A DNA stretch of 11,330 bases, taken from NCBI GenBank assembly GCA_949286775.1, contig CASEDW010000089.1, forward strand, positions 1 to 11,330, read 5' to 3'. The notes below the pieces were generated by a model. The model had not been told where the DNA came from. It searched no databases and worked only from the letters and a program-made list of their open reading frames with translations. Shown here piece by piece: positions 6,141 to 11,330 of this stretch. Positions within the stretch are counted from its first letter, which is position 1; each line of letters opens with the position of its first letter. The stretch comes from an uncultured Eubacteriales bacterium. GTDB taxonomy: Bacteria > Bacillota > Clostridia > Lachnospirales > Lachnospiraceae. The translations under genes were made by a program, and so were the position numbers.

Positions 6141-7745
6141 ATGCTTAAAGCTTTGATAAAAAAACAGATAGCGGAATTTTTCGCTCCCTATTTCATGAAC
6201 AGAAAGACAGGCAAAAGGAAAAGCCATACTGAAATGATAGGCTTCGGCATTTTGATGGGAGTTCTTTTCCTTTTTCTCGCGGGAATATTTTTTATGATGG
6301 GAATAGGAATGACGCAGGTCTTTGTCGCCATTAATATGGAATGGCTCTTATATTCTATAATGGGTCTTATCGCGATCACGCTGGGCGTTGTCGGGAGTGT
6401 TTTCAGCACATACGCCGGACTGTATCAGGCAAAAGACAATGAAATGCTTATCTCAATGCCGATACCGTCGTCTTATATCCTGCTGTCAAGACTTGTGGGA
6501 GTTTATGTCATCTGCCTGATGTACAGCGCTCTCGTATGGATACCGGCGGCAATAAGTTACTGGATAACAGCGGGATGCACGCCGACAAACGTGATATTTC
6601 CGATAATACTTCTGTTTTTCATCGGTGTAGTCGATACGGTAATTACGTGCATTCTCGGATGGATAGTGGCGCTTATTGCCGGAAAAACAAAAAACAAAAC
6701 GGTCATAACAGTCATAATATCTGCCGTATTTCTGATCGCGTATTTGATGTTCTGCTCACAGATGAGCACGGTAATGGAAGGATTTATTGCGAACAGCGCG
6801 GCTATAGGAGGAGTTATCTCCAGGTGGATATATCCTGTGGCACAGTTGGGATACGGGGCTACGGGAGATGCAGCCGGATTGATGATCTTTATTTTGATTT
6901 CGATAGCTGTATTTGCGATATGCTGGTTCGTGCTTTCGAAGACGTTTATAAATTTCGCGACTAAGAAAACGGGCGAAAAGAAAAAAGCGTATAAAGCGGG
7001 AGAAGTCAGAGTCAAAAGTCTTCAGAAAGCTCTGCTTCAAAGAGAGCTCAGCCGTTTTAAATCAAGTTCCGTATATATTCTAAATACCGGAATCGGAGCC
7101 ATCTTTATGGTGATCGTCGCTGTCATGGCGATAATCAACAGAAACGATCTCCTGATAATAGTCAGTTTTTTCAAGGAAGCGTATCCATTCGTCGGAAACG
7201 CCGTTCCTGTTATAGCTGTCGGAGTCATGTGCTTTATGATTGCCATGTGTCCGGTATCGGCGCCTTCTGTTTCGCTTGAGGGCAAAAACTTATGGATTGT
7301 TAGATCCCTTCCGGTAAAAGCGTCGGAAGCTTTAAACGCGAAAATAAATATGCATATGTTCGTAATAACAGTTCCTACGGTAGTATCGACGGTTATCATC
7401 GGAGCGGCTATAAATATGAACGTCGGCGTTATAATGCTTATGACGCTGCTGGCAGTCGTATTTACATTGTTTATCGCGTATTTAGGAATAGTTTTGAACT
7501 TAAAAAGACCTAATTTCACATGGACTTCTGAAGTTATTCCGATCAAACAGAGCATGCCTGTATCGATCACGCTGTTCGGCGGATGGATTATAGCGCTTGG
7601 AATTATAGGACTTGGAATTCTTATGGGCGGCGCGCTTGGAGATGCTTTGAGCCTTATTGTCATTTTGGCGATATTTATTGTGATAGATTTCCTCATAAAT
7701 AAATGGATAAAAACAAGAGGCGCTGCTATCTTTGATGAAATGTAA
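6141..7745 (+). CDS. ABC exporter permease, two-fold membrane protein
   Basis: This 534-residue polytopic protein is the membrane partner of the preceding ATPase. I estimate about 12 membrane segments, six in each half, with a Lys-rich cytoplasmic linker (about 272-296) between. The halves look like an old tandem duplication: ALIKKQIAEF (4-13) resembles ALLQRELSRF (297-306), and QAKDNEMLISMPI (96-108) resembles EGKNLWIVRSLPV (380-392). Both of the latter sit at a cytoplasmic turn and may be coupling elements that touch the ATPase. I start it at ATG 6141, because GGAGG (6126-6130) lies 10 bases upstream. The in-frame TTG at 6132, which would add three residues, is only one base from that site. 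No large extracellular domain is seen, unlike BceB-type detoxification permeases. It belongs to a poorly characterised group of Firmicute ABC exporters; the substrate is unknown. Confidence 0.88.
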   Translation: MLKALIKKQIAEFFAPYFMNRKTGKRKSHTEMIGFGILMGVLFLFLAGIFFMMGIGMTQVFVAINMEWLLYSIMGLIAITLGVVGSVFSTYAGLYQAKDNEMLISMPIPSSYILLSRLVGVYVICLMYSALVWIPAAISYWITAGCTPTNVIFPIILLFFIGVVDTVITCILGWIVALIAGKTKNKTVITVIISAVFLIAYLMFCSQMSTVMEGFIANSAAIGGVISRWIYPVAQLGYGATGDAAGLMIFILISIAVFAICWFVLSKTFINFATKKTGEKKKAYKAGEVRVKSLQKALLQRELSRFKSSSVYILNTGIGAIFMVIVAVMAIINRNDLLIIVSFFKEAYPFVGNAVPVIAVGVMCFMIAMCPVSAPSVSLEGKNLWIVRSLPVKASEALNAKINMHMFVITVPTVVSTVIIGAAINMNVGVIMLMTLLAVVFTLFIAYLGIVLNLKRPNFTWTSEVIPIKQSMPVSITLFGGWIIALGIIGLGILMGGALGDALSLIVILAIFIVIDFLINKWIKTRGAAIFDEM

Positions 7746-7756
7746 AATATAAAAAC

Positions 7757-7785
7757 GAGGTGGCTGTGAAAACAGCGGGGATTTT
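7757..7785 (+). promoter_or_regulatory. Hairpin-bearing translation initiation region of the YYY membrane protein gene
   Basis: A good SD, GAGGTG (7757-7762), lies 23 bases before the ATG at 7786, too far for normal use. Between them is a perfect hairpin, GCTGT-GAAA-ACAGC (7763-7776), with a GNRA tetraloop. Folding it would leave nine bases between the SD and the ATG, an optimal distance. A weaker GGGG (7777-7780) also lies five bases before the ATG. Confidence 0.45.
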
Positions 7786-7789
7786 ATGA
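7766..7789 (+). CDS. Possible 7-codon leader peptide ORF
   Basis: A GTG at 7766 follows GAGGTG (7757-7762) and opens a frame reading (V/M)KTAGIL before TGA at 7787-7789. The stop overlaps the start of the large membrane protein gene as ATGA, the usual arrangement for translational coupling. Spacing from the SD is slightly short. The peptide is too short to judge by codon use, and the hairpin at 7763-7776 is a competing explanation for the same bases. Confidence 0.2.
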   Translation: MKTAGIL

Positions 7790-10068
7790 AGATAACGAAA
7801 AAAACAGGATTTTTACTGCTTTGCTGTGCGTTAGTGATTTTTGCAAGCATTTTTCTGATGCGTTCTGACAGCAGCGTATTTATAAAATGGTGGCTTATGT
7901 CGCTGATTATCGGAATAGGATTTTTTCCGCTCACAGCCTTTCTTTTTTCAGGCTTTAAAGATAAAGGATGGATCTTTTCGAAGATACTCGGCGTTGCGGC
8001 GGCAGGATTTGTTTCCTATATTATAATAGCTGTCGGGATAGGAAAATTTACGACAGTATTCATATATGCCGTTACGCTGATACTGATAGCGTTTTGCTGG
8101 ATATTCTTCTATTTAAAAAATAAAAAGACGGGATTGTTAAATTCTTCCGGCGATGAGTTTTACATAGATATGGATCTCGTGCTTCTGGAAGAATTTCTGT
8201 TTTTGCTGCTGTTTTTGATGTGGTCTTACTTCGCGGGCTTTAACCCGGCGGCTTACGGAACGGAAAAGTTTATGGACTACGGTTTTATGGCCGCTATGAT
8301 GAGAGATGGGTCCCTTCCGGCAAAAGACATATGGTACAGCGGCGGTACTATAAACTACTATTACGGCGGACAGTATTTTGCCGTATTCCTTACAAAACTC
8401 ACCGGAACACGGATAAATGAAACCTACAATATCATGAGAACTTTTGTGGCCGCGGCAGCGTTCGTTCAGCCTTTTAGCATTGTATATCAGGTGATGGCGG
8501 ACAGAAATAAGGGCGGCGGCAAAAAGTGGCTTAACATAACGGCGGGAATATTTTCAGGAGCTGCGGTGACGCTTGCAGGAAATATGCACTATGTTCTCTA
8601 TGGACTCTTCGGAAACGTGTTTAAACTTTCGGGATATGAAGACTACTGGTTTCCGTCCTCGACGCGGTATATAGGTCACAATCCCGAGACTTTGGATCAG
8701 TGCATACATGAATATCCGTCATATTCCTTTGTGCTCGGAGATCTTCACGCCCATGTCGTAAATATTATTTTTGTTCTTTTATTTATCGGCATCATTTATT
8801 CGTGGTTCCGTAAAAAAGAAGAGCAGTATTTAAAAGTGACGGCAATCGGTACGGCGGCTGAAAATTCACAGAGAACAATAAAAGAGGCGGCGCTAAAGGC
8901 AGCGAAGGATCCTTATATATGGATCCTCGGAGTGCTGCTCGGAATGTTCCAGTTAAATAATTACTGGGATTTCGTCATTTACATGACCGTTGTGGTAATA
9001 GGAGTCGTTCTTCTGGCGATAAGACATAAAACTGCCGGAAGAGCAGTAACAGCTTTAGTCAGAATAGTGATTCTCGCTGTTTCTTCGGCTGCGGCGGCAG
9101 CTCCGTTCAACGCAAAGTTTATAACGATGATCGGAGGCATAAACTTCGTAAACGAACGTTCAGCGCTTTATCAGCTGATAATACTCTGGGGACTTCCGGC
9201 GGCAGCTGTTTTGATGCTGTTTATATATACGATAATAAGACATGCAAAAAACGTTAAGATTTCTAAAGAAAATAATATACAGAAAAAGAATTACGTGGCG
9301 GGACGGGATTTTGCGGATATGTTTATGCTCCTCATGGGAATATGCGCTATAGGTCTTGTTCTCGTTCCTGAGATCATCTATGCGGTCGATATATACGACG
9401 ACGGAATGTCGAGATGCAATACGATGTTCAAAATGACATATCAGGCTTATATTATGTTTGGAATGTCAATGATTTATAGTATCTTCAGGATCGGCGCCGA
9501 TGTAAAGAAAAAGTGCGTAAAGGCGATTGCAGGTATTTTGATTGTTTTGTTCCTGCTTACTTGCGGTTATTTCCCTTATGCAGTAAACTGTTGGTTTGGC
9601 GATGTGCTGAATCCGGACGGATATCAGGGACTTGACGCCACTGCGTTTCTTGAAACGACATATCCGTCTGATGCAGAAGCTATAAGATGGCTCAATGAAA
9701 ATATAGAGGGAAATCCTGTAGTACTTGAAGCCAACGGAGACAGCTATTCAGACGCACAGGTGGTTTCCGCGATGACAGGGCTTCCTACCGTACTCGGATG
9801 GTACGGCCACGAGTGGCTTTGGAGAAACGATCCTTATGATCTTGCAATGATAAGCGAGGATATAAGGACTATATATACGTCAACAGATGTTGAACTGGTC
9901 AAAGAAAAGATAAAACAGTATCAGGTAGAATACATATATGTCGGAAGCAATGAGCGGGAAGGCTACCCGTTGTTAAACGAAGAACTTCTTCTGTCGCTTG
10001 GCGAAGTAGTGTTTAGGGGAACTGAGACGGATGCGCCGGCATACATTATAAAAGTAGCTGCAGATTGA
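7786..10068 (+). CDS. DUF2298 'YYY' polytopic membrane protein, putative GT-C-like enzyme
   Basis: A 760-residue integral membrane protein with a dozen or more hydrophobic segments and a C-terminal soluble region (about 600-760). It carries the marks of DUF2298, described mainly from Chloroflexi and archaea: DYGFM (164-168), GGTINYYYGGQ (186-196) with the namesake YYY at 191-193, HEYPSYSFVLGDLHAHV (308-324), NYWDF (392-396), SRCNTMFKMTYQAY (542-555), then TGLPTVLGWYGHEWLWR (664-680) in the C-terminal part. The family is generally grouped with GT-C-fold membrane glycosyltransferases, which use lipid-linked sugar donors at the outer face, but no reaction is established to my knowledge. Conserved D164, E309, D319, H321 and H323 are candidate active-site residues. 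It follows the ABC permease by 40 bases with no terminator and precedes rarA by 20. A link to the exporter, for example modifying an exported glycolipid or polymer, is inference. Translation start is unusual (see the hairpin at 7763-7776). Confidence 0.85.
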   Translation: MKITKKTGFLLLCCALVIFASIFLMRSDSSVFIKWWLMSLIIGIGFFPLTAFLFSGFKDKGWIFSKILGVAAAGFVSYIIIAVGIGKFTTVFIYAVTLILIAFCWIFFYLKNKKTGLLNSSGDEFYIDMDLVLLEEFLFLLLFLMWSYFAGFNPAAYGTEKFMDYGFMAAMMRDGSLPAKDIWYSGGTINYYYGGQYFAVFLTKLTGTRINETYNIMRTFVAAAAFVQPFSIVYQVMADRNKGGGKKWLNITAGIFSGAAVTLAGNMHYVLYGLFGNVFKLSGYEDYWFPSSTRYIGHNPETLDQCIHEYPSYSFVLGDLHAHVVNIIFVLLFIGIIYSWFRKKEEQYLKVTAIGTAAENSQRTIKEAALKAAKDPYIWILGVLLGMFQLNNYWDFVIYMTVVVIGVVLLAIRHKTAGRAVTALVRIVILAVSSAAAAAPFNAKFITMIGGINFVNERSALYQLIILWGLPAAAVLMLFIYTIIRHAKNVKISKENNIQKKNYVAGRDFADMFMLLMGICAIGLVLVPEIIYAVDIYDDGMSRCNTMFKMTYQAYIMFGMSMIYSIFRIGADVKKKCVKAIAGILIVLFLLTCGYFPYAVNCWFGDVLNPDGYQGLDATAFLETTYPSDAEAIRWLNENIEGNPVVLEANGDSYSDAQVVSAMTGLPTVLGWYGHEWLWRNDPYDLAMISEDIRTIYTSTDVELVKEKIKQYQVEYIYVGSNEREGYPLLNEELLLSLGEVVFRGTETDAPAYIIKVAAD

Positions 10069-10088
10069 AACTGCAAAGGGGTATTTAA

Positions 10089-11330
10089 GTGGATTTATTT
10101 GATTACATGCAGGAAAAACAATTAAAGAACGATTCTCCTTTGGCGGCAAGAATGCGACCTGAAAAGCTTGATGAATTTGTCGGTCAGGAGCATATAATCG
10201 GAAAAGGGCGAATGCTTTACCGCGCGATAATGGCTGACAAGCTGAGTTCTCTTATATTTTACGGACCTGCCGGAACGGGAAAAACAACGCTTGCTTCCGT
10301 TATAGCGAACACGTCAAGCTGCGAGTTTGTACAGATCAATGCGACCACATCCGGGAAAAAAGATATGGAAGCGGCGGTGGAAGATGCAAAGGCGCGCCTT
10401 GCCATGTACGGAAAACGCACTATAATGTTTATCGATGAGATACACAGGTTTAACAAGGCGCAGCAGGATTTTCTGCTTCCGTATGTGGAAAACGGAACAG
10501 TTATACTTATAGGAGCCACGACGGAAAATCCGTATTTTGAAGTAAACGGAGCTCTTTTGTCCCGGTCAATTGTATTTGAATTTAAACCGCTTACTAAAGA
10601 TGACATAAAAAAACTTTTGAAGAGAGCGATTTCCGATGAAGTTAAAGGAATGGGAAGCTACAACGCCGACATAGATGATGAAGCCCTTGAGTTTTTGGCA
10701 GATATGGCGGGAGGCGATGCGCGGACAGCGTTAAATGCCCTTGAGCTCGGAGTGCTGACAACTCCGTTATCCGCCGACGGCAGGATTCACATCGATTTAG
10801 ATACGGCTTCCGAATGTATTCAGAAGAGAGTGGTTCATTATGACAAAGACGGCGACCAGCATTATGACGTTATTTCGGCGTTTATAAAGAGCATGAGAGG
10901 ATCTGATCCGGATGCGGCAGTTTATTATCTGGCGAAAATGTTATCGGCAGGAGAGGACATTAAATTTATCGCCAGAAGGATAATGATATGCGCCAGCGAA
11001 GACGTAGGAAACGCCGATCCGCAGGCGATACAGGTCGCAGTGAGCGCGGCTCTTGCAGTGGAGCGTGTGGGAATGCCGGAATCGCAGCTTATTCTGGCGC
11101 AGGCTGCTATCTATATCGCGTGCGCACCGAAGAGCAACGCGTGTACGACAGCTGTTTACGATGCGATGAAAAATGTAAGCAGCGTCAGGACGACAGTTCC
11201 GCCTCATCTGCGTGATGCGCATTATCCGGGAGCGCAGAAACTCGGAAGGGGAACCGAGTATAAATACGCCCATGATTTCCATGAGCATTATGTAAAACAG
11301 CAGTATCTTCCGTCGGAAATTGAAAATGAA
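10089..11330 (+). CDS. rarA: Replication-associated recombination protein A (AAA+ ATPase), 3' end cut by window
   Basis: RarA (MgsA) is a cytoplasmic AAA+ ATPase related to clamp-loader subunits and RuvB; it acts at stalled replication forks with single-strand-binding protein. The frame starts at GTG 10089, with AAAGGGG (10075-10081) seven bases upstream, and stays open for 414 codons to the window edge. The N-terminus, (M)DLFDYMQEK then SPLAARMRP, is typical of the family. Visible motifs are VGQEHI (31-36), Walker A GPAGTGKT (59-66), Walker B IMFIDE (112-117), sensor 1 GATTENP (142-148) and arginine finger R159 in LLSRS. The C-terminal part, including HYDKDGDQHYDVISAFIKS and YPGAQKLGRG, matches the family's oligomerisation region. 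Family members are usually about 420-440 residues, so only a short tail is missing. It trails the membrane protein gene by 20 bases and probably shares its transcript, although its function appears unrelated. Confidence 0.95.
   Translation, partial: MDLFDYMQEKQLKNDSPLAARMRPEKLDEFVGQEHIIGKGRMLYRAIMADKLSSLIFYGPAGTGKTTLASVIANTSSCEFVQINATTSGKKDMEAAVEDAKARLAMYGKRTIMFIDEIHRFNKAQQDFLLPYVENGTVILIGATTENPYFEVNGALLSRSIVFEFKPLTKDDIKKLLKRAISDEVKGMGSYNADIDDEALEFLADMAGGDARTALNALELGVLTTPLSADGRIHIDLDTASECIQKRVVHYDKDGDQHYDVISAFIKSMRGSDPDAAVYYLAKMLSAGEDIKFIARRIMICASEDVGNADPQAIQVAVSAALAVERVGMPESQLILAQAAIYIACAPKSNACTTAVYDAMKNVSSVRTTVPPHLRDAHYPGAQKLGRGTEYKYAHDFHEHYVKQQYLPSEIENE

Noticed and set aside
6557..7015. 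152-codon - strand frame and overlapping + strand frame (6536-6964)
   Set aside because: Both lie wholly within the well-supported permease gene, and their products show no recognisable family.
7037..7696. 219-codon open frame on the - strand inside the permease
   Set aside because: It is the antisense shadow of a strongly hydrophobic coding region; no ribosome site or recognisable domain supports it.
8906..8927. AGGATCC-TTATATAT-GGATCCT inverted repeat
   Set aside because: It is a perfect 7-base dyad, but it lies inside the YYY coding sequence (encoding DPYIWIL) with no T run or conserved setting; probably chance.
10259..11288. - strand frames (10259-10606 and 10941-11288) and a + strand frame (10988-11215) in the last kilobase
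   Set aside because: The rarA frame starting at GTG 10089 runs unbroken through the region with all expected AAA+ motifs, so these are shadows.
1..11330. Mobile element, CRISPR array, phage genes, tRNA or rRNA
   Set aside because: I found no transposase or integrase, no terminal repeats, no spaced repeat array and no recognisable structural RNA. Base composition looks even across the window.

Overview
The window looks like chromosome from a low-to-moderate GC Firmicute, most likely a member of the Clostridia. The signs are A/G-rich Shine-Dalgarno (SD) sequences before nearly every gene, sigma-A-type promoters, heavy use of ATA, AGA and AAA codons, TTG and GTG starts beside good SD sites, and the gene families present. 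I cannot name a genus. Nothing points to a phage, plasmid, insertion sequence, CRISPR array, tRNA or rRNA. All genes lie on the + strand except one LysR-type regulator.

Region 1 (about 1-3492) is a three-gene operon behind a good sigma-A promoter: a cardiolipin synthase with two HKD motifs, an OmpR-family response regulator, and a histidine kinase with almost no extracytoplasmic domain. The grouping suggests a membrane-state sensing circuit placed with a phospholipid-synthesis enzyme. The kinase gene overlaps the convergent LysR gene tail to tail by 53 bases.

Region 2 (about 3440-5331) holds the LysR-type regulator on the - strand and, divergent from it, a small transaldolase / fructose-6-phosphate-aldolase-like enzyme. 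They share a 219-base AT-rich control region with promoter candidates for both genes and an ATAATC/GATTAT dyad. The aldolase gene ends at a strong rho-independent terminator. Two of its predicted active-site positions look non-canonical.

Region 3 (about 5342-11330) appears to be one long transcription unit: an ABC ATPase, a two-fold ABC-exporter permease, a 760-residue DUF2298/'YYY' polytopic membrane protein (a putative GT-C-like enzyme), and rarA/mgsA, a replication-associated AAA+ ATPase cut by the window end. The least understood member is the YYY protein. Its start is preceded by a small GNRA-tetraloop hairpin between a good SD and the ATG, overlapping a possible 7-codon leader. Most of the window is recognisable. 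The DUF2298 gene with its exporter neighbours and unusual initiation region is the part most worth following up.
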